A stretch of DNA of 64,000 nucleotides from Candidula unifasciata (GCA_905116865.2 CAJHNH020006935.1:168390-232389); one strand, 5' to 3'. Shown: positions 21,030 to 32,627, counted from the first letter of the stretch. The notes: a model not told the origin generated them from the letters alone. A program made the numbers and translations.

Positions 21030-21842
21030 AGAAATTTAAACTGTAAATTTGGTGATATACAGATTCCAGCAAAACTGCACATCTTTATGTAAAAATGGAC
21101 ACAGAAGAATCCAAAAATGACAATTAATAGTATATATGTTCACTTTAAAAAGGAGATATTAAAGAAATTTAGTTACCGCATGACAAATAATGAAATTTAT
21201 TATGCTCAGTAAAGATCGCTATCTAATTTAGGTGTCGTTCGATAGAGTGGCCTCTTCTGAATGACCAAGAGTGCATGTCATCACTTCTGAACTGCTAGAA
21301 TCGCAATAAAAAAAAATTAATTTATGATTCGTTATGAAACAAAACGGGTCCGCGGATCCCTAACTGCGCAACTTTCGTTTTGGCTTTGTTTACATCGCTA
21401 GTATAATCCGATGTAGTACTTTTGTGGCATTTGCCATTCTCTTCTTGCGCCAGTTCATCCAAAAGTCAAATTAATTAATTATTCAGCTCTCCTCTGAACT
21501 TCGACCTGATATTAGGGCAGCCATAAAATATCTGGCTCTCCTTTGAACTCAGGCCGGTAGCTGGAAAGCCGCCAATCGCTTAGTGGTTCTCTCCCTTGGC
21601 TGTCAAATGACATACTTACCTAACATCATACGGTTGCGTAGTCATCATACGGTTGCGTAGTCATCATACGGTTGCGTAGTCATCATACGGTTGCGTAGTC
21701 ATCATACGGTTGCGTAGTCATCATACGGTTGCGTAGTCATCATACGGTTGCGTAGTCATCATACGGTTGCGTAGGGGGATAGGGTTAGCGGCGCTAGGGT
21801 TAAATGAGAAAATTTGGCACTCTTCCGAATAATGGCCCCTTA
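21030..21842 (+). mobile_element. MITE-like element, copy 1, right terminal repeat kept
   Basis: This matches 25175-25835 closely over about 650 bp (starting 'AAATTTAAACTGTAAATTT'). It ends with 'GGCACTCTTCCGAATAATGG' followed by CCCC at 21822-21845, the reverse complement of the left end of the second copy. The interior has no coding sequence. A 19-bp VNTR near the right end is present in eight units. The left end is replaced by unrelated sequence. Confidence 0.8.
21627..21775 (+). repeat. 19-bp minisatellite, 8 units
   Basis: The unit CATCATACGGTTGCGTAGT is perfectly repeated inside the MITE-like element. The homologous site at 25768-25805 has only two units. Confidence 0.95.
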
Positions 21843-21845
21843 TAA

Positions 21846-22355
21846 TTGACTGTCCAAAACATTCCTTTCAGAGCCTCACGGGGTTCAAGGGGTTACAAAG
21901 AGGTAAAGAGGTTATACAAAATGTGGAACAACAAAATATGGTACCAATGCCGTGAACTAATTGAGGCCATCATCATCATAATTGCCATCATCATCTTAAT
22001 TGAAGCCACCATCATCATGTTTTCACTTCTGCGCAATGTTTAAAGTTAATCGCCGTGGGGAGAAATAGTTTTCAATCGACTGAAGTGACGTGGAGAGGAA
22101 ATTTTCGATCCATCGGAGCACTGTGTCGATGGGTAGCAACGTTAAGATCATCATCATCATGTGTAGCAACGTTAAGATCATCATCATCAGTTTTCACTGC
22201 TGCTGTTAAGCGCCGTGAAATAATAACTGAGGCGCTGAAACATGTGTGTGCCCCCCCCCCCCCCCCCCCCCGCTCCTTTTCTCCCTCCACACAGTGGAAT
22301 TTTTATAAGAAAGATAAATAAGATACACACATATATATATATATATATAATACAC

Positions 22356-22397
<42 letters not shown>

Positions 22398-22848
22398 ATA
22401 TAGAATACCAAATCAGATTTTAAATAAGAAGAAGCCAAATCAATTTCAGAAGGAAAAAACTGTCGGCCTGTTTCTCTAAATATCTAATGCATTTGATGTA
22501 TATTGAAGAGAGCGCTGCGTTATACCTGCAACAATATCATATCTACTTTTATGGATCTAAAAATACCAAGATGTGTAGTAGAAACGACATAGCAGAGAAG
22601 ATATAGTTGGCTACAACTTATCTAAACACAAGAGGATGTTCGGTATCAATGAAGTGTGTACCATCTGCTAGTGTGGTCACTGAGAAAATGAAACGACAGG
22701 CGGAAAAAAGGAAATGCAGAAAAAAAATACAATACACTCTCCGTCTAAGAAAAGTGGCAACTCTGACAATAATATTTGACAGTTATGTCGAAATTGTGGC
22801 ACAACAGTTGTAAATACTGTCCGAAAACATGTTCTTTGTTACTGTGAC
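21846..22848. other. Non-coding stretch with short repeats
   Basis: Contains ATC-rich runs, a duplicated 'GTAGCAACGTTAAGATCATC' at 22133 and 22163, a poly-C at 22250-22271 and (AT)n at 22330-22392. No gene is recognised. Confidence 0.5.
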
Positions 22849-22849
22849 G

Positions 22850-23400
22850 CCACTAAAATTCGGCTAAATATGTATTAAACAATGCACGACTAGTGTCGCC
22901 TTGGAAACGCTGTTTCCTTTTGACTTGCATCCACAGCCCTTTAATTGTTTGGGTGTGGATGTCTCCGTGTACACGGTCAACAAAATTAATAGCATGAACA
23001 ACAACGAGATGTTCATATATGCCATTGTTGAGTTGACCAACGCTGTTGTAGCCTCGCCAGGCATCGTTCCTGGTAACACATGCTCACTTATGATGCGTTC
23101 TAATGTTGTCGCATCTCGCCTATCAACAACTTCAAACGGAACATTCTAGCCTTGACACTGACATCCGACGGTTGCAAGACGAACAGTCTACTGAGTTCCA
23201 CATTATTCTGTGCATAGCAAGCCATTGCAACCACTGTAGTTTATCGTTCATTATTCTATATAAATCATCAGGTCTGACATCTACAGCTGCCAGTTGATCA
23301 ACTTGTAGAAAATTATTGCTTATCTGTGTCGGAGCTGATGGTCTGCCTGGAATAATTAAAAGTAGCTGCACAAATTATCAAAGAAATATTTCCACTTTAT
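22850..23400 (-). pseudogene. Merlin-type (ISXO2-like) transposase remnant 1
   Basis: Read on the minus strand, 23371-23132 encodes an N-terminal part. It contains a 'LQWLAMHRIMWNS' helix and the 'CSSCNRRMS' half of a zinc knuckle typical of ISXO2/IS1016-derived transposases. 23040-22870 encodes the C-terminal catalytic end: 'NNGIYEHLVVVHAINFVD', then 'HTQTIKGLWMQVKRK', where the E/LW motif lies. The middle, which should hold the first catalytic Asp, is missing and the two parts are in different frames. Merlin elements are the animal relatives of bacterial IS1016. It is dead as a transposase, and four more copies follow. Confidence 0.8.
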
Positions 23401-24365
23401 TCGCAACTTTTGCCGATAAGCAATTAATTATCTACGCAAGTGCACAAATTCGCAAAGAGACTGTGACGAGGTGCATTCGGTGAGTCCAGAATTCCTTCTA
23501 AAAGCAACAACAAAAAAAGTACACAAGTCCAACAGAAACCTTTACAAAGTGAAACAATGAGGTAACTGAGCAGCAAACCCAAGCGATCTTCCTAGCAGCG
23601 ATCAAAGTGTCTGACCAACCAACAGTTTATCTCAGTGGAATTTGCTCAGTGGAATTTGCTCAGTGGAATTTAACGTTAGCTTAACAGCTGGACCAGGGAA
23701 CGCATCTACGTTGAAGAATTATGCAATCTTCCAGTCGGACGGACAGAAGACATAACCATCTGAACTTGCGGACAGGCAGGTGGCTAATTACCACAGGTTA
23801 GAGTCGAGACGTAGCGGGCATTCTCAGACCAGCCGACAACTTTGATGTCCAGAGTTCAATCAGGATAGCGGGTCCAGTTGTCCAAGCAAGCGAATTTCGC
23901 ACATTAATCTGATACACGTAATCTACCTAGTGATGTCTAGTGATGTTACAACATACTTGTAATCACAAGGGCGGAACTTGGACAACAGGGTAGAACATTT
24001 ACGGATGCCTGTGACCTGATTAATTCTATTATACTTTCATACTGTGCCAAAAGAGAAAATCTAACCATTTTTCGAAAATAAAAATTTCAAAAATGGAAAT
24101 ATTTGAACTACTGCATGTAAACAGTGAAAGTAGGTGCAAACATTAGTTAAGCAATATATAAGTAACGTGCAGTCTTCATCTTTTATCATCTTACCAAAAG
24201 TATATCTATATCGATAAACGCCTTTTCTCTTTTCCCGAGGATACTCAGTCAGCTCAATATATTTCACGAGTCATTATTAGGCTGTATCTGTTTAACCAGG
24301 GACTATTACAACCAACCAATAATCGACTTCTGTAACAATAATAACCACGTATTGATGCCCTTCCA
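23401..24365. other. Unique sequence, no gene
   Basis: A small tandem word 'TTTGCTCAGTGGAA' is repeated at 23640-23665. No coding family or repeat match was found otherwise. Confidence 0.4.
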
Positions 24366-24369
24366 AGTA

Positions 24370-24492
24370 GCGACAAGTCACACACGACATTTTTTGTGGG
24401 TTCCAAGGAGGAAAAAAAAAGAATTGATCCACTGCCACCTGAAAAGAATGTTGTAAAAGGCAACTAATTAGGACTGCTGAAATCAGATGTGA
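24370..24492 (+). repeat. SINE-B, 5' part
   Basis: 'TTTTTTGTGGGTTCCAAGG' to 'AGGACTGCTGAAATCAGATG'. The 3' half is absent. Confidence 0.6.
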
Positions 24493-25030
24493 TGGGGCGA
24501 AAGGCGCAGATATCGCAACCTAGCACGAAAGGCGCAGATATAGCAGCGTATTTGTAAACCACAATACACTATGCCAACCGCCATTTCAAGGGCGAACAAA
24601 AAAGCTGCCCTTGACATGACCATTTAGCACTTGCGCCCACTATCGCAGCCTAGCTGTTAACCACAAGACCGAGCGAAGGGCGCAAATATCGCAGCCTAGT
24701 TGTAACCACAACACAACGTGCAAACCACCCTTTTGAAGAAAAGCCCGGCCACCGGCGTAACAAGCAGACTGCTTATCAACTGTACTAGCGAAGCAGATAT
24801 CGTAGCTGTAGCGAAGCAGATATCGTAGCCTAGTTGTAACTACAAAACGTCTAAACCACCCTTTTAAAAGTAAAGGCGCAGATACCGCAGCCTAGTTGTT
24901 AACCACAACACAACGTGCAAACCACCCTTTTGACGAAAAAAAGAAAAATGTTTTGGCCCGCCGGAGAATCGAACCCTAATCACCGGCATAACAAGCAGAC
25001 TGCTTATCAACTATACTAGCGTTCAAACGA
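24493..25030 (-). repeat. Tandem array of SINE-E-like units with a tRNA-like head
   Basis: Four to five units carry 'GGCGCAGATATCGCAGCCTA', 'GTTAACCACAACACAACGTG' and 'CAAACCACCCTTTTGA'. At 24950-25022 the minus strand gives a tRNA-like head: an A box around 'TAGTATAGTTGATAAGCAG' and a B box in 'GGGTTCGATTCTCCGG'. A second partial head lies at 24735-24790. It looks like nested or tandemly duplicated SINE copies. Confidence 0.65.
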
Positions 25031-25149
25031 AATTATATAATAAAAGAAAGCATAAGTGTTCCTGTTCCATATTTTGAACTACATGACCTCCCAAGACCCT
25101 AACAACGACCTCTTGAGGCCCTGAATGGGATTTTTTGTCTTTGAATAAT

Positions 25150-25835
25150 ATGGGGCCGGTATTCGGAAGAGTGCCAGAAATTTAAACTGTAAATTTTGTG
25201 ATATACAGATTCCATCAAAACTGCACATCTTTATGTAAAAACGGACACAGAATCCAAAAATGACAATTAATAGTATATATGTTCACTTTAAAAAGGAGAT
25301 ATTAAAGAAATTTAGTTACCGCATGACAAATAGTGAAATTTATTACGCTCAGTAAAGATCACTATCTAATTTAGGCGTCGTTCGATAGAGTGGCCTCTTC
25401 TGAATGACCAAGAGTGCATGTCATCACTTCTGAACTGCTAGAATCGCAATCAAAAAAATAATTTATAATTCGTTATGAAACAAAACGGGTTCTGCGGATC
25501 CCAGTGCGCAACCAAACTGCGCAACTTTCGTTTTGGCTAGTATAATCCGATGTAGTACTTTTGTGGCATTTGCCATTCTCTTCTTGCGCCAGTTCATCCA
25601 AAAGTCAAATTAATTAATTAGTGAGCTCTCCTCTGAACTTCGACCTGATATTAGGGCAGCCATAAAATATCCGGCTCTCCTTTGAACTCAGGCCGGTAGC
25701 TGGAAAGCCGCCAATCGCTTAGTGGGAGTTCTCTCCCTTGGCTGTCAAATGACATACTTACCTAACATCATACGGTTGCGTAGTCATCATACGGTTGCGT
25801 AGGGGGATAGGGTTAGCGGCGCTAGGGTTAGATGA
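25150..25835 (+). mobile_element. MITE-like element, copy 2, left terminal repeat kept
   Basis: Begins 'GGGGCCGGTATTCGGAAGAG' then TGCCA, the inverted counterpart of the right end of copy 1. The interior is nearly identical to 21030-21800, including 'TAACTGC/CACTGCGCAAC' and the 19-bp repeat (two units here). The right terminal repeat is missing; the homology stops near 'GATGAGAAAATTTT'. Confidence 0.8.
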
Positions 25836-27665
25836 GAAAATTTTGACTTAGGAGTTCCAGATACTGGCCGACAATCTGATGCTTATGGGAGTGGCACCAC
25901 TGGAATTCTCCCAAATATGACGGCAATAGCGCGCGGCTGGTGCGCAAGAACGTTATTGGTTATGTGAGTCTGCCATGTTGATCTTGTTATTCGCGACTTT
26001 TCCGCTCTGTGTTTGCAATGCAGCCAAGGGAGAGAACTCCCACTAAGCGATCAGCGGCTTTCCAGCTAACGGCCTGCGTTGAAAGGAGAGCCAAATGGCC
26101 TTACGGGGCTCAGTTGTATTAAAAATTTACGGCTCCGTATAACGAAACAAACGGACTCTCCTCCTAACTTCTACCCCCGCATTATGGCGGCCTGGAATAT
26201 CCGTACAGGGCTCAGTCCAATAAATATGCGAACTTCCGGCGACGAACGTATCGTGGCAAAACTAGGGTCGGCTCTGTATAGCTCCAGCAGGGTCTCAGCG
26301 ATGTGTTAAGTGCGGACTTATTGTTTCTGATTAGCTGACAATTTAAGAGACGCAACACTGCAGACGATAATAGTGACCCTTGACACTTTCCATTGTCAGA
26401 CGTTCTGCCTAGTAACAAATATGTAAAATGCAGACTTGTCGGACTTTCTACCGATAAACAAATCTAGAATCAGCGCGGAAAAACGAAGTAAATGCTCTGT
26501 GTCTCAGCGATATGTTAATTGCGGACCTTTTTCTGTAACTATGCCTTGCAGCCGACCGTATCTTTGTGGCAGTGACGCCATTAAAATTCACCTAAATATG
26601 ATGGAAACAAGTCGCAGCTAGTGCCCAGTTGGTACCAAAGTTTTCCTTTCAGCAGCATCCACAAGCCTTCTACGGTTTGGGTATGAATGTCAGTGTCTAC
26701 GCCATGTCGATCGTATGCACTGTTGCCTGTCTGGACATTGTCTGTCGACGGTCGCTATTATCGTCTGCTACTATTGTCTGCAGTCGCTGTTATCGTCTGC
26801 AGTCGCTATTATTGTCTGCTACTATTTTCTGCAGTCGCTGTTATCGTCTGCAGTCGCTATTATTGTCTGCTACTATCGTCTGCAGTGTTGCGTCTCGTGG
26901 CATTGTAAGGTACTCCTAGTTTTGCCGCAAATCGTCTATGCTGGAACTCTGACAAGTCCACATTTTTCATTGGACTGAGCCCTGTACGGATATTTCATTC
27001 CCGATAATGTGGGGGTAGAAGTTCGGAGGAGAGCCAACAAATGCTCTATCAGGGTCTCAGTGATATGTTACTTGCGGACCTGTTTTTGTGACTGTGCCTC
27101 ACCGCCGACCGTATCCCCTGTGCCGCTACGCGTGGCGTGGATCGGGGCTAAACTAGATGGCTGGGAGTCACGAGTAGAAGCTTCCGCATCTTCGCAACTT
27201 CCTCCAATTAAAATTTGCGCGTGAGTCCCATGCACCTAGCTTAGCCCCCCATCCATGCAGCGGCGCGGGGGATACACTCAGCGGTGAGTTTAATTGCGTT
27301 TTGCGCATGCCGAAAAGTGAGGATAAGAGAAATACTTACCCATTATTGTCATATCGGTCATTACTCAATACAGGTCGGCAGGTCTGACATCTACTGCTGC
27401 TAAATCCTTAAACCAAAGAACAGTATTGCTAATCTGCATGGGAGTGCGTGGTCTACCCGCTATATTGCTTTCATCGTCTGTAATGTCTCGAAATTGTCAA
27501 TGATCGCTAGTATCATCTGCAGTGTTGCATCCCTGTCAAGCAATCCTAGTTTTGCTGCGACTTGTTCCTTGGCAGAAAGTCCGCATTTTACATATGCCCC
27601 AGCCCCGTAAGGATATTTTATGGCCGCCATAATATCGGGTCAAAGTTCGGAGAAGAGCCAATTAT
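25620..27665. repeat. Inverted-repeat mosaic
   Basis: 25675-25748 ('GGCTCTCCTTTGAACTCAGG' to 'CTCTCCCTTGGCTG') recurs inverted at 26018-26095. 26140-26270 recurs inverted at 26905-27035 ('ATTGGACTGAGCCCTGTACG', 'TAGAAGTTCGGAGGAGAGCC'). A third diverged unit lies at 27540-27665. The nested inversions could fold into long hairpins. Confidence 0.7.
26560..27480 (-). pseudogene. Merlin-type transposase remnant 2
   Basis: On the minus strand, 27480-27360 encodes 'GRPRTPMQISNTVLWFKDLA' and 'AVDVRPADLY', matching the N-terminal frame of remnant 1. 26720-26570 encodes the C-terminal end around 'DIHTQTVEGLWMLLKGK', where the catalytic Glu in front of GLW is retained. Between them lie the inverted-repeat mosaic and a TATTATCGTCTGCAGTCGC tandem word (26745-26885), so the element has been interrupted. 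Homology of both ends to remnant 1 makes one original insertion likely. Confidence 0.7.
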
Positions 27666-27709
27666 TCAAAAGTGGACACCGTGCCCATGCTTCAATTCTA
27701 GCACCTAAC

Positions 27710-28270
27710 TTTTTCTCCAGTTTATTTTTCGTTTCTGCCAGTCTGGCTCACTTAATCGTTTTTTTTTAGACTTGCCAGTAACATTTTTCATTATAATTCA
27801 AATTGTTTGACGTTGCCGAGCAGAATGTTTTAGATTTTATGACATCGGTTAAAGGAGGTATCTGCTGCTTGTTTCTCAGGCTCCTTCCAAGAATAAATTT
27901 CAATTTCTGCGTTAAGAGAAATTTTCTTTCTGTCCACATTTCTTATCTCCATGTACACATAGTTCTTTTCTCCATCATTTAACAAATCCAACTTAAGTAT
28001 TGAAAACACGGACATTAAATTCTACAGTCAGACGTTTTTAATAAGTATCTCTAAGTCCCTTGTCCAACTTCTGGAATGTTCCTGCTATTTCTTCTGCATC
28101 ACAGACTGGTGCTGCCTCACCTTAGCTCCACTACGAACTGCAAAGTTTATCAGGTACTTGTGGAAGTCGTCATCAAATGACTAGCCAGTGCAATGTTTTG
28201 TTTTGCACAGCCTTCACCTGTGTGTCAGTGAATCAGATTGTCATTGGGAGCTTTTTGCATCACTGAATAC
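27710..28270 (-). pseudogene. X-family transposase-like protein, C-terminal remnant 1
   Basis: The 61-codon minus frame at 28015-27830 ('MSVFSILKLDLLNDGEKNYV', 'NVDRKKISLNAEIEIYSWKE') matches the frame at 30400-30700 and 45600-45720. Upstream, 28270-28030 encodes the 'AKQNIALAS' and 'DTYEKRL'-like segments of the same family with frameshifts. For the family description see the 43165-45005 entry. Confidence 0.6.
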
Positions 28271-28274
28271 CCCC

Positions 28275-28460
28275 TTGCACTGGTGTTGATCGAAGAATGA
28301 GCAGTATTAATGCGCTCCCAAATAGTCTGTCTCCACGCAGATCTTTCAATGATCGATTAAGAGCCTCGAGAAATTTTTTTGTACGCTATTGTGCACTAAT
28401 CCCATACAATGTTTGCATATCTGCAATACTTGTCCCATGCTGAATGTTGAAATGTGATAT
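28275..28460 (-). pseudogene. Helitron-type Pif1 helicase fragment
   Basis: The minus strand gives the Walker B neighbourhood with damage ('VWD-CT-AYKKI'), followed by 'LKDLRGDRLFGSALILL'. Both match the better copy at 32080-32290. Directly adjacent to X-family remnant 1. Confidence 0.6.
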
Positions 28461-28539
28461 CTCCAACCCCTTTATGCATGACGTGATCATAAAGGACTCT
28501 CTGTTCAAGAGTTAGCGTAGGAATATTTGACTGCACATA

Positions 28540-29590
28540 CGACAAAAGATAACCCCTATATCCTATTATGTAACTATGTCAACTTTTGACCCCTTTATCC
28601 TCCTATATGAGTAACTGACATGACAGGAATGAAGCATCATGTCACTTTGGTCTACTCCACCCATATATTTATTGTACTGTAAGACAATACGAGGTTTATG
28701 GTGATTCTTGTTTAACATATATTGTAGAATCTGACTTTACTTCTAGTTCCTATTAGGCTTTCATTAACAGACAGCTCTTGTTTTGGGGGAAAGTGATGCT
28801 TAAATACTCTGTTCGCATGCTCAACTACATGGGCAATTTTACCATGTGGGTCATATCCATGTGTTTAGAGCTGCTAAGGTTTCATTGTTGACAATGAAAA
28901 AAAACAGTAAATCAAACCTCTCCCGAGGGATTACTCTTCCAAACCATAAAGTTTTTTGTGATTTGTCAGTGGTAAAATAAGAAAATGGGCAGGTTTTCTG
29001 TTCAGCCCCCTTGTTCAAAATAATTGCAATAATTGCCTTTATTTCAGAAATCGTGGTTGGCTTCTAGTTCTGAACAATAGATCTAAATATTTGCGCTTTT
29101 TGCAATTAACTGATCTGCATATCTGTTACAAATGTTGTAAGTTATTCAATATTCAAAAACAAGTATATATGAAACAGCAAAAACATCTTTAGGTGGCATG
29201 TGTTTTGGACCAGTCATCTTCGGGTGGATATACCCTGAGCCATGGTTGGGCTGTGGTTTGATCGTCCCCATCTGTATATTTGAGGCCATGGTTCGACTCC
29301 ATCGATCAGTTTTTGTTATGCTTCATCTGTGTCGAGTAATTTTTATAGTTTGTCATGTGCATCATCGTCAAATCATTTTTTCAAATATAGTGTCCAGTTC
29401 GTCTTGTTTAATATCTTGTAATGTTTCGTCAGTTTGTAAAGTATCATCCATCAGTTTTTGGTTGTTGGCATCTGTCGTCTTTTGTCACTTTGAAGCGATA
29501 GGTTGGTTATCGGCAGGTCTTTTTGACGGACCTGCCGCATGCACTGTTGCAATTTGCCATTTTAAACTATTAGTACGAGCTTATATAAGA
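28540..29590 (-). pseudogene. piggyBac transposase remnant 1
   Basis: On the minus strand, an N-terminal acidic region begins near 29560 ('AGPSKRPADNQPIASK', then 'DETLQDIKQDELDTIFEKM'). It is followed by 'SKPTTISEIKAII'-like sequence at about 29060 and 'WFGRVIPRE' near 28920, matching the piggyBac copy at 42775-43035. A central 'PKQELSVNESL'-like segment follows at 28740-28790. Multiple stops and shifts are present. The plus-strand frame of 180 codons at 29198-29740 is antisense to this N-terminal region. Confidence 0.65.
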
Positions 29591-30399
29591 CTACAGAAGG
29601 AGCATGTGTGCCTTTGGTTATCATGTGAGCTATGTCGGCTAAAGTTATGTGGTTGCATTAACACTTATCACAAAGCAGGCTGGGGTGTCGCCATAATATA
29701 TCTGAGGAGCATAGTTGAACAAATTTTAAATATTAACTAAAATTACAGCAGACACAAACAACAGCTACATAGACAATCGCACAAACAAAAGAGGTGGATA
29801 GACAAAGGGCAAACAGACACAGATAGAGAATTAAACTGACAGGCAGGCGGATGGAAATGACATAATTGTTTAGCTGAGAAATCGTACTTTGTAAGTTGAA
29901 GGCAAACAAGAAGACACTGCACATAAGGTGTGTACTATTTATTAGACATTGTCACGATAGTTTTACTGAGCCCATAATGCAGTTATGTTAAAAAAGCATC
30001 GGTTGTATAGAGGGAACGGGTCTGTCTGCTGTTTAACTGTATCTGCCGTTACATGTTTCGCCTTTTTGGTGTGTCTAACGGAAAAAAAACTGACAGAATT
30101 ATTCGCTTAATTACGTTTAAAACCATTTTATTGTACCATGGAACGATTGAACTAATAACCACTTAAGACGGGGGCGCTGTCTAGAGAAACAAACCGGTAC
30201 ATAGGCTAGGGTCCCATCAAACCAAGTTAATGTTGCTCCTAATTTTCCAGAACCTTTTTCCCACAGTCAACTCGCGAGTCAAAACGCAGATCCGCACGGG
30301 TCAAATTCGCAACCAGGATCCTCGATCTACAATACACAACCAGAAACCACTGGATTATTAGCGCGCCCTACTACCCACCACACCATGGTTATGCTTAAA
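29591..30399. other. Unique sequence, no gene
   Basis: No gene seen. On the minus strand 30290-30385 has a weak tRNA-like arrangement ('GGCGCGCTAATAATCCAGTG', 'GGTTGCGAATTTGACC') that could be a decayed SINE head. Confidence 0.35.
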
Positions 30400-31640
30400 T
30401 TCTGGTCTCACCCAACTCTTTCTCTGGTTTATTTTTTGTTTCTGCAAGTCTAGCTAATTGTTTTATTAACAGGCTTGCAGGTAAAGTTTCTTATTATCAA
30501 TTAAATTGTTTGACATTGCCGAGCGGTAGGTTTTATGACTTTTTCATCGGCAAGGTGGATGCATCATCTGCTTGTTCCTCGTGCTTCTTCCAAGAATAAA
30601 GTTCGATTTCTGTGAGTAAATTTTTTCTCTGTCCACATTTATCCTTAGACTCCTTAGCTATTTTTTTTTAAACAAATCGAACTCAAGTGCTGAAAACACA
30701 GACCCTGATTTTGTTTCAAATTCTGCTGACAGGCGTTTTTCATAAGTATCTTTAAAGTCCTTTGTTCAACATTTTGCAGTGTTCCTGCTGACATTTCTTT
30801 TGCATCTCAGACTGGGGCTGCCTCACCTTAACTCCATGACAAACTGCAAATTCTATCGGGTACTTCTGAAAGTCGTCATTAACTAACCGGTGCAATGTTT
30901 TGTTTTGCGCAGCCTTCACCTTTGCGTCAATGAACCCAATGGTGGCATTGGGAGCTCTTTGCATCACTGAATCCACCGATGCAAGATTTCTTTCAGCCTT
31001 CTCGTTATGCAAAATCTGTCTGCAATTAATTCAATAGATGGATTAGATGAGGGCCCGTCTAAAAAGGGTTTAAACTGCCGGTCAGTTGTTTTAATGAAAG
31101 CCTCCGCAAATTGTTTGGATACAAAGTTAAAATTTTCACACAGAAACTGAGGTTGACACAAATCTCTCCTAAAAGCATCACATTCCGTTTCTGTGAGGTA
31201 TTCTGGTTTCGCTTCCACTATCTTCAGGCTTTTCAGACAAGCCTTCACCAAACTTACTGCATCCAAATGTCCCATTCCACTGTCTGTATAGAACAGCTGC
31301 ATCCACGGCCCTGTCACAAAACGTGAATATAATCCTACCACCAAGTGAGGCAGGACCCTCTGTCAAGTATTCATGTATTTTAACACAAAGTACTTTTGGC
31401 CGTTGTTGTGCTCAGCAAACTGTGTCAGTAAATCTCTATGCAGATAAATGGCCGCTGCCATATGGGCATTTAAATGATTCCCGGTTAAACATGCCGGGAT
31501 TGATATTCTTGGGCAATGTATGCACCAAGATCACCAGACCCATCCTCGTAACACAATTTAAATATCTGGTGAATCAGCGTTGCAGCATGACATTCCAAGG
31601 CTGTTTTCTGATCCGCTTCAAGATTGCGTAATGCACAGAT
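30400..31640 (-). pseudogene. X-family transposase-like protein, remnant 2
   Basis: The minus strand reads in changing frames: 'ATLIHQIFKLCYEDGSGDLG', then about 31360-31010 'RFVTGPWMQLFYTDSG', 'LDAVSLVKACLKSLKIVEAK' and 'FLDGPSSNPSIELIADRF'. Next, 31012-30752 gives 'MQRAPNATIGFIDAKVKAAQ' and 'FAVCHGVKVRQPQSEMQKKC'. The TGPW-FY segment and the preceding 'G-GDpaAf' segment are typical of a large, poorly described transposase-like family of invertebrate genomes; this recognition is from memory. It carries at least four shifts and is immediately preceded (5') by helicase sequence. Confidence 0.65.
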
Positions 31641-32330
31641 TTAAATGTGACTGCCTCGCTTGGAATCGTAGACAGAATAATATATTAGTTTGTAGACGTC
31701 TTTGTTCATGGCAGCAAAAATGGCTCGCTCACTCAGCCACCTGTGAGATCTTTAATTGTTGTAAATAGTGGAAAATACTGTGTCACCCAAGTCATTTGTT
31801 GTCACTAAAGTGCAGAAGTTATGAGGAAATTGGAATGTGTCCTGGGGTAAGATCAGCCGGCATCTTCCCGTTCCTAGTGTCTAGCAATTTATGTGAGAAA
31901 ATCTCAGCTGATGGATTATTATGCAGCAGGACATGCATATTTAAGTTTAATGTCGTAATATGTCTCCACAAAGTAGAGTATTTGGGGCAAGCATTGATCT
32001 CATCAGCTGGTGTTGGTCGAGGAATTACAGGTAATGTCTGCCTGAAATCTCTTGCAAGCAGTATTAATGTGTTCACAAAGGGCTTTAAATCTCATGCAAG
32101 CAGTATTAATGCATTCCCAAATGATCTGTCGCCACGCAGATCTTGCAATGGTCGATTAGGGGCATGTAGGAATTTTTTATGCGCCATTGTGCACTCATCC
32201 CATACAAAGTTTGCATTTCTGCAATACTTGTCTACTTATCCCATGCCTGATGTTGAAATGTTGCACGTGAGAGCATCAGTGAAATGCATGTTTAGTGGCA
32301 GTCTCAAAGCAGAATGAGCAGATATAAAAA
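31641..32330 (-). pseudogene. Helitron-type Pif1 helicase remnant
   Basis: The minus strand encodes the Walker B region 'FVWDECTMAHKKFL' (about 32210-32160). It continues as 'LQDLRGDRSFGNALILLA', the Pif1/Helitron motif 'DFRQTLPVIPRPTPADEIN' (32055-31995), 'SHKLLDTRNGKMPADLT', a damaged 'WLSERAIFAAMNKDVYKL' and 'STIPSEAVTFK' at 31680-31645. These are ordered motifs III to V of the superfamily 1 helicase found at the C-terminus of the Helitron Rep-helicase. The Rep endonuclease domain is not present. Conserved blocks are interrupted by frameshifts near 32080 and 31830. Confidence 0.85.
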
Positions 32331-32339
32331 CAGCATATT

Positions 32340-32560
32340 CTTTAATAGCAAGCCATTGCAGCGGCTGTAGTTTGTTCAATAATCAGCAGGTGTGATATCT
32401 AGTGACCAGTCAATCGACTGGTAAAACATTATTGCTTATCTGTGTCGGAGCCAATGGTCTGCCTGCCACAGTAATATATCACAGGTCAGTGCACAAATTA
32501 TCAAGCAAATATTCACATGTTATTTGCAACTTTTGCGGATAAGCAACTGTTAACTTGAAA
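32340..32560 (-). pseudogene. Merlin-type transposase remnant 3 (N-terminus)
   Basis: Matches the N-terminal region of remnant 1: 'GRQTIGSDTDKQ-CF', the 'VTRYHTC'-type segment and 'KLQPLQWLA' on the minus strand. It ends at a conserved point ('GCAACTGTTAACTTGAA') also reached by remnant 5. Confidence 0.65.
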
Positions 32561-32627
32561 GCATCGAATTAGATCTCTGACATCATATTGATGAGCATCT
32601 TATTTGCTTGAACAGCTCATCTGCTGA

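Noticed and set aside
29198..29740. 180-codon plus-strand frame, longest in its region
   Set aside because: The opposite strand carries the acidic N-terminal region of a piggyBac transposase, homologous to the better copy at 42.1-43.2 kb, so the plus frame is antisense.
31796..32317. 173-codon plus-strand frame
   Set aside because: The minus strand encodes ordered Helitron helicase motifs over the same bases.
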